Assembly (NCBI RefSeq): GCF_000968685.2
Contig: NZ_LAKD02000072.1
Coordinates: 1 to 64,000, forward strand
Origin: Streptomyces antioxidans
Lineage (GTDB): Bacteria; Actinomycetota; Actinomycetes; Streptomycetales; Streptomycetaceae
DNA: 64,000 nucleotides
Direction: 5' to 3'
In this document: positions 35,489 through 43,287 of the stretch, in pieces
Numbering within the stretch: the first letter of the stretch is position 1
Layout: each line of letters starts with the position of its first letter
Program-made: the position numbers and the translations under genes
The notes under the pieces: generated by a model
Told to the model about the DNA's origin: nothing
The model's input: the letters and a program-made list of their open reading frames with translations, nothing else
Database searches by the model: none

Positions 35489-35824
35489 ACGAGGCTGCCT
35501 TCCTGTGCCGTGGCCGGAGGTGAACGCGCGAGGTTCTGACCAGTGAACGCCGGATGACATGGTGAACGGCTGACGGCTGGCGAAGATAGGCGTGCCGCAT
35601 ATGCGCGTCAACCCCGCGACGTGCGCCGACGTCGAGATCGGGCCGCTTCCGTCCACCCCCGTGGGGCGTGGGAAACCTCGCCCAAGTGGGCCCCTCGGAG
35701 ACGGGGTTCGGGGCCGCCAGGACCTCGGAGGTCCCGCCCGGGGAATCATCGAAGACCCCACCCGGGGAATGCCCCCGCCCCCATTCGGTGTTCTTCGGTG
35801 CGAACACGAGGAGGAGCGGTCACA
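35489..35824. other. Intergenic region upstream of the truncated gene and the PAC2 gene
   Basis: In 336 bp without a gene I see a strong minus-strand promoter (35583-35611), three copies of GTGAACG at 35520, 35543 and 35562 within the predicted leader of the truncated gene, and two copies of CCCGGGGAAT around 35738 and 35763. The last 15 bp hold the GAGGAG site of the PAC2 gene. Confidence 0.5.
35583..35611 (-). promoter_or_regulatory. Promoter of the truncated beta-helix gene with a palindrome in the spacer
   Basis: On the minus strand TTGACG (35611-35606), 17 bp, TATCTT (35588-35583). The spacer contains the perfect palindrome CGCATATGCG (35596-35605), a possible operator. Confidence 0.7.
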
Positions 35825-36769
35825 GTGCATGATCCGCAGGAGTTGTACGCATGGGAACCGAGCGGGCTGGCGGAGGTCGACGCGATAGCCTCGCGGGACT
35901 CGGCCGGGCTGGTGCTGCTGTACCACTTCGACGGCTATATCGACGCCGGCGAGACCGGGGACCAGATCGTGGAGCGGCTGCTCGACGGTCTGCCGCGCAA
36001 GGTGGTCGCGCGCTTCGACCATGACCGGCTGGTCGACTACCGGGCCCGTCGTCCCCTGCTGACCTTCCAGCGGGACCGGTGGACGGCGTACGAGACCCCG
36101 AAGATCGAGCTGCATCTGGTGCGCGACGCGACCGCGGCCCCGTTCCTGCTGCTCACCGGGCCCGAACCGGATGTGGAGTGGGAGCGGTTCGCGGCGGCCG
36201 TGCGGCAGATGGTCCAGCGGCTGGGCGTCAGGCTCGCGGTGAACTTCCACGGCATCCCGATGGGCGTGCCGCACACCCGGCCGGTCGGCATCACCCCGCA
36301 CGGCAATCGCACCGATCTGATGCCCGGTCACCGGGGCTACTTCGACGAGGCCCAAGTGCCCGGCAGCGCGGAGTCCCTGATCGAGTACCGGCTGGCCGAG
36401 GCGGGCCGCGATGTGCTCGGCGTCGCCGTGCATGTGCCGCACTATCTGGCCCGGTCGGCCTACCCGGACGCGGCGCTCACCGCGCTGGAGGCCATTACCG
36501 CGGCCACCGGTCTGGTGCTGCCGGGGCCCACCCACGCCCTGCGCAACGACGCCCTCAGGACGCAGGAGGAGATCGAGCGGCAGATCGCGGAGGGCGATGA
36601 GGAGCTGGTCGCGCTCGTACGGGGCCTTGAGCACCAGTACGACGCGGTGGCCGGGGCCGAGAGCCGCGGAAATCTGGTCGCGGAGCCGACCGAGCTGCCC
36701 TCGGCGGATGAACTGGGCGCGGAGTTCGAACGGTTCCTCGCCGAGCGCGAGGGCGACGGCGGAGCCTGA
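35825..36769 (+). CDS. PAC2 family protein
   Basis: A 314-aa protein of the PAC2 family, named for a proteasome assembly chaperone; actinobacteria with a proteasome usually carry one or more. Characteristic stretches are LVLLYHFDGYIDAGETGDQIV near residue 30, APFLLLTGPEPDVEWERF, and HGIPMGVPHTRPVGITPHG, followed by a C-terminal helical extension ending in EFERFLAEREG. The precise bacterial function is unproven. Start GTG 35825 has GAGGAG 8 nt upstream. It is 38 bp upstream of coaE. Confidence 0.88.
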   Translation: MHDPQELYAWEPSGLAEVDAIASRDSAGLVLLYHFDGYIDAGETGDQIVERLLDGLPRKVVARFDHDRLVDYRARRPLLTFQRDRWTAYETPKIELHLVRDATAAPFLLLTGPEPDVEWERFAAAVRQMVQRLGVRLAVNFHGIPMGVPHTRPVGITPHGNRTDLMPGHRGYFDEAQVPGSAESLIEYRLAEAGRDVLGVAVHVPHYLARSAYPDAALTALEAITAATGLVLPGPTHALRNDALRTQEEIERQIAEGDEELVALVRGLEHQYDAVAGAESRGNLVAEPTELPSADELGAEFERFLAEREGDGGA

Positions 36770-36794
36770 CCGACAGCCCCACCGACCCGCCGTA

Positions 36795-36800
36795 TAGCGT
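36795..36800 (+). promoter_or_regulatory. -10 box of a probable leaderless promoter (coaE)
   Basis: TAGCGT (within TATAGCGT) ends 7 nt before ATG 36808, with no Shine-Dalgarno between. Confidence 0.5.
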
Positions 36801-36807
36801 GGGCCCC

Positions 36808-37416
36808 ATGCTGAACCTGGGGCTCACGGGCGGAATCGGCGCGGGCAAGAGCGAGGTCTCACGGATCCTGACCTCATTGGGAGCGGTACTGATCGACTCG
36901 GATCGGATCGCTCGCGAGGTGGTCGAGCCGGGCACGCCGGGACTGGCCGCCGTGGTCGCCGAGTTCGGGTCCGAGGTGCTGACCGCCGACGGCCGTCTGG
37001 ACCGGCCCAGGCTGGGCGGGATCGTCTTCAACGACCCGGAGCGGCTGAGCGCGCTGAACGCGATCATCCACCCGCTGGTCCGGGACCGCTCCGCCGAACT
37101 CCAGACGGCGGCCGCGCCCGACGCCGTGGTCGTCCATGACGTCCCCCTCCTGGCCGAGAACGAGCTGGCGCCGCTCTATGACCTGGTCATGGTCGTGGAC
37201 GCCACGCCCGAGACCCAGCTGGACCGGCTGGTGCGGCTGCGCGGCATGGCCGAGGACGAGGCGCGGGCCCGGATGGCGGCACAGGCCACCCGCGCGGAGC
37301 GGCTGGCGATCGCCGATGTCGTGATCGACAACAATGGCCCGATCGAGGCGCTGGAGCCGCAGGTCAGAAGGGCCTGGGCGGATCTGGCCCGGCGAGCGGC
37401 CACGGCGGAGGGCTGA
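36808..37416 (+). CDS. coaE: Dephospho-CoA kinase
   Basis: A 202-aa P-loop kinase that phosphorylates dephospho-CoA in the last step of coenzyme A synthesis. The N-terminus LGLTGGIGAGKSEVSRIL is the Walker A region, followed by LIDSDRIAREVVEPG, LDRPRLGGIVFNDP, LNAIIHPLVRDR and the substrate-binding DVPLLAEN. Length is typical; the C-terminal GrpB fusion seen in some actinobacteria is absent. ATG 36808 sits 7 nt after a -10 box, suggesting a leaderless transcript. Confidence 0.95.
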   Translation: MLNLGLTGGIGAGKSEVSRILTSLGAVLIDSDRIAREVVEPGTPGLAAVVAEFGSEVLTADGRLDRPRLGGIVFNDPERLSALNAIIHPLVRDRSAELQTAAAPDAVVVHDVPLLAENELAPLYDLVMVVDATPETQLDRLVRLRGMAEDEARARMAAQATRAERLAIADVVIDNNGPIEALEPQVRRAWADLARRAATAEG

Positions 37417-37648
37417 GCGGTCGAGCCGGGGCGGGGCGGAGGCGTACGGAGCGCCCGGGGCTGAGCCGGGCGGGGGAGCGGCGAGCCGGGGCGGGGCGGG
37501 GCGCGTGCGGCGGCTCGTGGCGGGGAATGCGCCGTGCGGGGTGATTGTTGTGCACCCCGTAGCGAACGATCATCCGTATCGGTTCATCCCATCCCCCACC
37601 TCATCCGACGCCTCACCACGGAGTACGTACCCGGGGAAGGAAACGGCT

Positions 37649-38029
37649 GTGCCCGAGCCCACGCCCGAGACCCACGTCATCGACTTCCGCGCCGCTGAGC
37701 AGCTGCTGGCCGCCCGAGATCCACGGGGCGCCGTGAAGCTGCTCGACTCGGTCATCAGCGCCCACCCCGAGAACACGGCTGCCCGGCTGCTCCGGGCCCG
37801 TGCCTTCTTCGGCGCGGCCCAGCTGCGCTCGGCTGAGCTGGAGTTCCAGCTCGTCCTGGAGCGCGAGCCGGACAACGCCTTCGCTCACTTCGCCCTGGCC
37901 CGCACCCTGGAGCGGGCCAACCGCCCGTCCGAGGCCACCCGCCACTTCCGGCTGGCCGCGGCGCTCGATCCGCGCCCGGACTTCGTCGAGGCGGCCCGGT
38001 TCGAGGAGAAGGGGGGCCGGAGCGGATAG
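37649..38029 (+). CDS. Tetratricopeptide-repeat protein
   Basis: A 126-aa cytosolic protein made of about two and a half TPR units (RAAEQLLAARDPRGAVKLLD, then ARLLRARAFFGAAQLRSAEL and AHFALARTLERANRPSEATR). TPRs mediate protein contacts; no partner is evident. GTG 37649 follows GGGGAAGG at a good distance. It is 232 bp after coaE; the gap is G-rich (runs of GGGGC around 37420-37500) and otherwise empty. Confidence 0.82.
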   Translation: MPEPTPETHVIDFRAAEQLLAARDPRGAVKLLDSVISAHPENTAARLLRARAFFGAAQLRSAELEFQLVLEREPDNAFAHFALARTLERANRPSEATRHFRLAAALDPRPDFVEAARFEEKGGRSG

Positions 38030-38053
38030 CCGGGGCGCGGGCCTGGCCCCCGG

Positions 38054-38269
38054 TCAGCGCCAGAGCGCGAAGCCGCCGAGGACCACCGCGCCCAGCAGCA
38101 CCACCCCGCCGAGCCCGAGCGCCACTCCGCGCTGACGGGCGATGTCGTAAGGGTCGTGCGGAGGGGCCTCCGGGCCCCGCCGCACCTCCCGCCGCCCGTA
38201 TGGCTCTCCGGTCCCGGAGAGCATCAGCCCGAGCGCACAGAGCGCGATGCCGATCGCCAGCACCCCCAT
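38054..38269 (-). CDS. Small membrane protein, two predicted helices
   Basis: A 71-aa protein with a hydrophobic N-terminal helix (GVLAIGIALCALGLMLSG), a charged middle (GRREVRRGPEAPPHDPYDIA) and a second helix (ALGLGGVVLLGAVVLGGFAL). Function unknown. AGGGGG precedes the ATG at 38269 by 5 nt. It is convergent with the TPR gene. Confidence 0.65.
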   Translation of the reverse strand: MGVLAIGIALCALGLMLSGTGEPYGRREVRRGPEAPPHDPYDIARQRGVALGLGGVVLLGAVVLGGFALWR

Positions 38270-38365
38270 GACGGCCCCCTGTCGCGGCAGGTACTCAGCT
38301 GGTACTGGGCAGTATCCCCCGGAACGGGGTGCTCCCCGCCGTCGATATCCCGCCACCGCCGGAGG

Positions 38366-38403
38366 CCGTGCCCGCCTTACGGTGCCGTGCCCGCCTTACG
38401 GTG
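38366..38403. repeat. Perfect 19-bp tandem duplication
   Basis: CCGTGCCCGCCTTACGGTG occurs twice in tandem (38366-38384 and 38385-38403), with a partial third GCCGCCTTACGG at 38431. It lies between the two small minus-strand membrane-protein genes. Confidence 0.85.
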
Positions 38404-38436
38404 CCCACGCTTCAGCGGCGAGACGCCGACGCCGCC

Positions 38437-38742
38437 TTACGGAGCCCGTCGCCGCCCGCGGCCCCGGCCGCGCTCGGCCATCGGTGCGTACGGCGGCACA
38501 TCCCGGCCCGGCTGATAGTGCGGCCCCTGCCGGATGTGCCGGATGACCAGGACGAGGTCGATCAGCGTGATGACGGCGAGCGCCCCGCACGCCGCCGCCC
38601 AGCCCGGGCGTCCCACCACCGCGAAGGCCACCGCGCCGCCGAGCGTCCAGAGCAGCCCCCATGCGGCCAGCCCCAGCCGCATCCGCAGCGGACTGCGCGC
38701 GTGTACCGGTTCATCGCCCGTTCGGATCAGCCGCATCGGCAT
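38437..38742 (-). CDS. DUF6343-like small membrane protein
   Basis: A 101-aa protein: an N-terminal ARSPLRMRLGLAAWGLLWTLGG segment with two predicted membrane helices, then VIRHIRQGPHYQPGRDVPPY and a basic Arg/Gly tail. This pattern matches the DUF6343 family of Streptomyces; function unknown. ATG 38742 is the only sensible start. It is divergent from the ADP-ribosylglycohydrolase gene. Confidence 0.7.
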   Translation of the reverse strand: MPMRLIRTGDEPVHARSPLRMRLGLAAWGLLWTLGGAVAFAVVGRPGWAAACGALAVITLIDLVLVIRHIRQGPHYQPGRDVPPYAPMAERGRGRGRRRAP

Positions 38743-38886
38743 GGCACCGCATCTCCCGTTTTCGGCCGCTTCCTTCCGCTTTCTGCCCTCTCGAATCTAC
38801 CGCCGGGGGGCGCCCACCGACAGCTGAGATCATGTCGTATGCATCCACCCGGGACGGCAGGGAACCAGGACGATGAGGAGCTGCCA

Positions 38887-40095
38887 GTGATCCGCCAGTC
38901 ATGGGACGAAACCGCCGCCAAGCGGGCCCGCATCCGCGGTTGCCTGCTGGGCGGGGCGATCGGTGACGCCCTCGGCAATCCCATCGAGTTCCTGTCCCTG
39001 CGGTCGATCCGCGAGACCCATGGCGCCACCGGCGTCACCACCCTCGTCCCGGACGGCAGCGGAGTCGTGGGCCGGGTCACCGATGACACCCAGATGACCC
39101 TCTTCACGGCCGAGGGCCTGATACGGGCCCACGCCAGAAGCTCGTCCAAGGGCCTCGGGGGAATTGAGACCGCCGTTGTCCGCCATGCCTATCTGCGCTG
39201 GCTGGACACCCAGAACCACCCCGGTCCGCCGCCCGCGGAGGGCACCGGGGACCTGGTCCGCTCCGGCTGGCTGCGCACCCAGCCCTGGCTGTACGCCCGC
39301 CGCGCCCCCGGCAACGCCTGCCTCTCCGGCCTCACCGCGAAGCACGTCCCCGCCCCGCGCGCGCCCCTCGACGGCACCCCCGGCCCGGTGAACACCGGCT
39401 CCAAGGGCTGCGGCACCGTGATGCGCTCGGCGCCGTTCGGCCTCACCGGGCTCGCCCCCCGTGACTGCTTCGAACTCGCCGCCCGCTGCGCCCAGATCAC
39501 CCACGGCCATCCGACGGGCTACAACGCGGCCGGCGCCCTGGCCGCCATGATCGCGTGCCTGCTCGACGGCGAGTCCCTAGAAGGCGCGACCCTGCGCACC
39601 CTGGAGCTCCTGGCCCGCTACCCCGGCCACGAGGAGACCACCGCCGTCCTCCGCAAGGCGGTCGACCTGGCGGCCGAGGGCGAGCCGACGCCCGAGAAGG
39701 CAGAATCGCTCGGCGGCGGCTGGGTCGCCGAGGAGGCCCTGGCCATCGCGGTGTACAGCGCCCTGGCCCGCACCCCCGCCCAGCAGATCCTGTACGGTCC
39801 GGGCGGTGAGATCAGCTACGATCCGACGCCCCCGCGCACCCCCGTCCAGGCGGCCCTGCTGCTCTCCGTCAACCACTCGGGCGACAGCGATTCGACGGGC
39901 TCGATCTGCGGCAACATCCTCGGTGCCCACCACGGCGACCTCCGCCTTCCGCCGTCCTGGCTGGCCCTGACCGAGGGCCGCGGCACGATCGCCGAACTCG
40001 CCGATGACTTCGCCGCCGAGTTCCACCGCTCGGTAGAGCTGTACGAGCCCTACGACGACGTGGTCTTCCCCCGCGACCGCTACCCGCTCAACTGA
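38887..40095 (+). CDS. ADP-ribosylglycohydrolase (DraG/ARH family)
   Basis: A 402-aa dinuclear-metal hydrolase that removes ADP-ribose from proteins or other acceptors. Signatures are GCLLGGAIGDALGNPIEF near the start, the metal-binding TDDTQMTLF, SKGCGTVMRSAPFGL, ITHGHPTGYNAAGALA, and the C-terminal metal ligands in NHSGDSDSTGSICGNILGA. GTG 38887 is chosen because GAGGAG lies exactly 6 nt upstream; ATG 38839 is in frame but has only a weak site. The substrate is unknown; no ADP-ribosyltransferase gene is adjacent. Confidence 0.9.
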   Translation: MIRQSWDETAAKRARIRGCLLGGAIGDALGNPIEFLSLRSIRETHGATGVTTLVPDGSGVVGRVTDDTQMTLFTAEGLIRAHARSSSKGLGGIETAVVRHAYLRWLDTQNHPGPPPAEGTGDLVRSGWLRTQPWLYARRAPGNACLSGLTAKHVPAPRAPLDGTPGPVNTGSKGCGTVMRSAPFGLTGLAPRDCFELAARCAQITHGHPTGYNAAGALAAMIACLLDGESLEGATLRTLELLARYPGHEETTAVLRKAVDLAAEGEPTPEKAESLGGGWVAEEALAIAVYSALARTPAQQILYGPGGEISYDPTPPRTPVQAALLLSVNHSGDSDSTGSICGNILGAHHGDLRLPPSWLALTEGRGTIAELADDFAAEFHRSVELYEPYDDVVFPRDRYPLN

Positions 40096-40121
40096 CCGCC
40101 CCCTTAAGGCCCCGGGGGGGC

Positions 40122-41351
40122 TCAGACCGCTCCGGAGCCATCCGTACGGCCGCGCCGTACCCGGCGCCGCAGCTTGTGGAGGAAGCGGAAGCGCTCGCGC
40201 TTCTCGCGGGTGCTGCGGTCGAGCTCTTCCATGAGCCGCTTGGAGCGGGCCTCCATGTCGAGTTCGTCGAGGATGCGGTCGATCTCCGCCAGCAGGGCAC
40301 CGTGCAGCTGCCACTGGCGGGGGTGCTCCTGGACGCGGCGCAGCAGGAGGTCGGCGCCGCGGTCGCGGCTGGCGTGGGCCTTGACCAACTCGCTGGAGAG
40401 CCGGGATTCGGCCTCTTCGGCGTTGGCGCTGACCTGGGTGGTGACCAGGATCGCGAAGCTCTCGACGGCGGCGGCGAGATGGGCGAAGAGGTCCTTAAGG
40501 GCGTCGGCCACGTCCGGGGGGAAGAGGGGTTCGTCCGTCCGCGCCCTGGCGAGGTCGGTCAGGGTGCGGGTCATGACGCGCAGGATGACGGTGCAGATCT
40601 CCAGCGTGTCCAGGCCGGTACGGAGCACCACGCGGTAGAGCAGGCCCTCCTTGACGCGGGGGTTGAGCCGCACGCTGTCCTCCGCCTGCCGGAGGGCGGC
40701 GTCGACCTGGGAGATGTCGTGGTCGAGGAGGCGGGCCTCGTAGAGCCGGGCGGCGGCGCGGTCGACGCCCACCTGGCCGCCCAGCTCCTCGCCGATGTGC
40801 AGCAGCAGCTGACGCATCCGGCGGGCCAGGTCCTCGATGGACTTCCCGGCCGTCTGGACCCACACCGGAGGGGCGAGGAAGAAGTTGAAGGCCATGCCGA
40901 CACCGGCCCCGATGAGGGTTTCCAGCACCCGGTCCCAGGCGTAAGTGGTCACCTGCGCCACACCGAGGACCAGCATGGCGCTGATCGCCACCTCCTGGAC
41001 CCAGTCGCCCACGCGCGTGAGGTAGCCGGCGGTCTGGGCGGCGAGGATGATCAGACACAGGCTCCACCAGGTCAGCCCCACCAGCACGCTGAAGGCCACG
41101 GCGATCAGGACGCCCACGACCACGGCCTCGACCCTGCGGAGGCTTCTGGTGAGGGTCGCGTAGAGGGTGACCTGGACGACCAGGAGGGCGGTCAGCGGGG
41201 CGGTGAGCGGGGCGGGTTCCTTGCTGAGCTCGAGGGCGACGACATAGGCGATGGTCGCGGCCGCCGTGGAGCGCACGGTCTGCACCACGACCGGGTCATG
41301 GCGCCGTTTGACGACCTCCGCCAGTGGGTCGAGAACATCGGGCACGTACAT
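40122..41351 (-). CDS. FUSC / aromatic acid exporter family membrane protein
   Basis: A 409-aa protein. Residues about 20-180 hold a cluster of hydrophobic segments (TIAYVVALELS, LLVVQVTLYATLT, VVVGVLIAVAFSVLVGLTWW and later AISAMLVLGVAQVTTYA), with the FUSC-like stretch LETLIGAGVGMAFNFF. The C-terminal half is a helical cytosolic domain rich in charged heptad-like repeats ending in a basic tail (KLRRRVRRGRT). Relatives export aromatic acids, but the substrate is unknown. ATG 41351 has GGAAAGG upstream. Divergent from the PemK-like gene. Confidence 0.85.
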   Translation of the reverse strand: MYVPDVLDPLAEVVKRRHDPVVVQTVRSTAAATIAYVVALELSKEPAPLTAPLTALLVVQVTLYATLTRSLRRVEAVVVGVLIAVAFSVLVGLTWWSLCLIILAAQTAGYLTRVGDWVQEVAISAMLVLGVAQVTTYAWDRVLETLIGAGVGMAFNFFLAPPVWVQTAGKSIEDLARRMRQLLLHIGEELGGQVGVDRAAARLYEARLLDHDISQVDAALRQAEDSVRLNPRVKEGLLYRVVLRTGLDTLEICTVILRVMTRTLTDLARARTDEPLFPPDVADALKDLFAHLAAAVESFAILVTTQVSANAEEAESRLSSELVKAHASRDRGADLLLRRVQEHPRQWQLHGALLAEIDRILDELDMEARSKRLMEELDRSTREKRERFRFLHKLRRRVRRGRTDGSGAV

Positions 41352-41402
41352 GCCCTTTCCACGTCGAGGGGGCCGCCATGTCATCGGGCTTCGCGGACGG
41401 GT

Positions 41403-41408
41403 TAACGT
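41403..41408 (+). promoter_or_regulatory. -10 box of a probable leaderless promoter (PemK-like gene)
   Basis: TAACGT ends 7 nt before the GTG start at 41416; no Shine-Dalgarno intervenes. Confidence 0.5.
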
Positions 41409-41415
41409 GTCCGGC

Positions 41416-41886
41416 GTGATCAGCCCATTCAACGGAACGCAGGGGACGGGGGACGGCGCGGCGCTTCCCGGGAGCACCGGCCCGGCCGCCACCGTCGAGG
41501 CCCATCCGCGCCAGGTCGGGCGGGTACGGACGCAGTACGCACCCGATCCGGACGGGGACCCGGACCCCGGCGAGATCGTCTGGACATGGGTGCCGTACGA
41601 GGAGAACGACGGTCGCGGCAAGGACCGGCCGGTGCTGGTGGTCGCGCGGGAGCGGGCCGGGACGCTGCTCGCCGTGCAGCTGTCCAGCAAGCGGCACGAC
41701 GGCGACCGTGAGTGGGTGCCGATCGGCTCCGGGCCGTGGGACCGGGCCGGGCGGGAGTCATGGGTCGATGTGGACCGGGTGCTGCGGCTGCACCCGGACG
41801 GGATGCGGCGCGAGGCCTGCGCCCTCGACCGGCCGCGCTTCGACCTGGTCGTGCTGCGGCTGCGGCAGCGGTACGGCTGGAGCTGA
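41416..41886 (+). CDS. PemK/MazF-like protein without adjacent antitoxin
   Basis: A 156-aa protein. After an unstructured 45-residue head, residues 46-156 match the PemK/MazF fold of ribosome-independent mRNA interferases: DPGEIVWTWVPYEENDGRGKDRPVLVVARE, then LLAVQLSSKRHDGD and a C-terminal LVVLRLRQRYGWS. The RPVLVV strand and the loop before it are the usual conserved region. No antitoxin gene overlaps it on either side, so it is either an orphan toxin or a family member with another role. GTG 41416 is selected because a -10 box ends 7 nt upstream. Confidence 0.8.
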   Translation: MISPFNGTQGTGDGAALPGSTGPAATVEAHPRQVGRVRTQYAPDPDGDPDPGEIVWTWVPYEENDGRGKDRPVLVVARERAGTLLAVQLSSKRHDGDREWVPIGSGPWDRAGRESWVDVDRVLRLHPDGMRREACALDRPRFDLVVLRLRQRYGWS

Positions 41887-41939
41887 GCGCGGCCCGGCGG
41901 GGCCACGGCCGGTGCTGAGGGAACGTCTGGGGGCGCGTC

Positions 41940-42482
41940 TCAGCCGTCGGCCAGCGCCAGCAGCTTGGTGACCGTGTTCCAGTTGCGGGCGGTGGCCCGC
42001 ACTCCGAGCCGGGCGTTGGTGACCTTCGCGGCCAGCTTGGAGCGGCCGATCCCGTCCGGGCAGTGCAGGAAGATCTCGCGGCCGATGAGGCGGAACGCAT
42101 CGGGGGCGTGGGCGGCCTGATCGAGTGCGTCCAGCGCGGCCGGGTCCGCGGGCACGTCCGTGAGGAAGACCACGTGCAGGCTCTTGGGCTCGGCCACGGC
42201 CTCCGGATAGGGGTTGGCCCCGATCGCCGCGGCCAGCTCGTCGCGGGTACGGACCATGACCTCCACGGGAAAGCCGAGACCGGCGGCGAAGTGGTCCTCG
42301 AGAGTGCGGGCCGTCTGCTCGGGCGGGGTGCCGGGGTCGGCGAAGACGATATTGCCGGTCTGGAGGTGGACGGTGACGTCCTCGAAGCCCAGCTCGGCCA
42401 TCAGCTCACGCTGCCGAGCCATGGGGAACTTCCTGTTCCCGCCCACATTGATGCCGCGGAGCAGCGCTATCTGAGAGGCCAT
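41940..42482 (-). CDS. DUF1697 protein
   Basis: A 180-aa protein with the DUF1697 signatures IALLRGINVGGNRKFPM at the start, VHLQTGNIVFAD, and TARNWNTVTKLLALA at the end. The family is widespread and uncharacterised. ATG 42482 is the only start that gives the full conserved N-terminus. It lies convergent to the PemK-like gene and divergent from the kinase-like gene. Confidence 0.9.
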   Translation of the reverse strand: MASQIALLRGINVGGNRKFPMARQRELMAELGFEDVTVHLQTGNIVFADPGTPPEQTARTLEDHFAAGLGFPVEVMVRTRDELAAAIGANPYPEAVAEPKSLHVVFLTDVPADPAALDALDQAAHAPDAFRLIGREIFLHCPDGIGRSKLAAKVTNARLGVRATARNWNTVTKLLALADG

Positions 42483-42567
42483 GGCCGGAGGGTACCTCTC
42501 CGGGGCACCAGCGGCCTGGGGCCCTGGAGCCCGGAGCCCCAGATCCCCCGTGGCCCCCGGGCCCCGG

Positions 42568-42573
42568 CATGAT
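42568..42573 (+). promoter_or_regulatory. -10-like box of a possible leaderless promoter (kinase-like gene)
   Basis: CATGAT ends 6 nt before GTG 42580. It is one base off TANNNT; there is no Shine-Dalgarno. Confidence 0.35.
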
Positions 42574-42579
42574 GGGGGC

Positions 42580-43227
42580 GTGCGGCTCGAAGCGATCACC
42601 TGGGAACGGCTGACCGACGAGACCGCCGACCGCATCGCCGGGCTGACGGCGGCGGACGGCGGCCCCTGGCTGAGGGTGGCCGTCGACGGGGCTCCGGCGG
42701 CCCCCACGGGCGAGCTGGCGCGGGATCTGGCGGAGGCGCTGCGCGTCCTCGGCCGGCCGGCACTGGTGGTCGCGGCGGCGGGGTTCTGGCGGCCCGCCTC
42801 GCTGCGCTACGAGTACGGGAAGCGGGACCCCGACGCGTACTACGACCGCTGGCTCGACACCGGCGCCCTGTGGCGCGAGGTCTTCGATCCGCTGGAACCG
42901 GGTCCCGGCGGCACCGGGCGGGTGCTGCCCGACCTGTGGGATCCGGAGACCGACCGGGCCACGCGCAGCCCGTACGCCGAACTTCCGCCGGGCGGGGTGC
43001 TGTTGCTGCACGGCGCGCTGCTGCTGGGGCACTGGTTCCCGTTCGACCTCTCGGTGCATCTGCGGCTGTCCCCGGCCGCCCTCGCCCGCCGCACCGACGA
43101 GGGCGACCGCTGGACCCTGCCCGCCTTCGCGCGCTACGAGGACGAGGTGGGGCCCGGGGAGGCGGCGGATGTGGTGGTGCGGATGGACGACCCCCGGCAT
43201 CCGGCCTGGCACCGCCCGGAACCGTAG
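42580..43227 (+). CDS. Uridine-kinase-like P-loop family protein with degraded Walker A
   Basis: A 215-aa protein with the fold order of uridine kinases: strand and loop WLRVAVDGAPAAPTGELARDL, a second strand ALVVAAAGFWRPASLRYEYGKRDPDAYYDRW, and LLLHGALLLGHWFPFDLSVHLRLSP. The P-loop lacks the GK(S/T) lysine (APTGEL replaces it), so ATP-dependent kinase activity is doubtful. Streptomyces relatives are usually annotated as uridine kinase. GTG 42580 follows CATGAT by 6 nt and has no Shine-Dalgarno, suggesting another leaderless gene. Confidence 0.75.
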   Translation: MRLEAITWERLTDETADRIAGLTAADGGPWLRVAVDGAPAAPTGELARDLAEALRVLGRPALVVAAAGFWRPASLRYEYGKRDPDAYYDRWLDTGALWREVFDPLEPGPGGTGRVLPDLWDPETDRATRSPYAELPPGGVLLLHGALLLGHWFPFDLSVHLRLSPAALARRTDEGDRWTLPAFARYEDEVGPGEAADVVVRMDDPRHPAWHRPEP

Positions 43228-43287
43228 CCGGATGCGTTTCGCGGCGGTGCGCACAAACGATTCAGAAGAACGCCTCAGAAGAACGCC

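Noticed and set aside
37418..37501. G-quadruplex between coaE and the TPR gene
   Set aside because: Several GGGG runs exist on the plus strand, but only three closely spaced runs occur together and such runs are frequent in this genome type.
38814..38822. CTGTCGGTG on the minus strand before the DUF6343-like gene
   Set aside because: The nearest TANNNT is 15 nt away instead of 8, so the element is incomplete.
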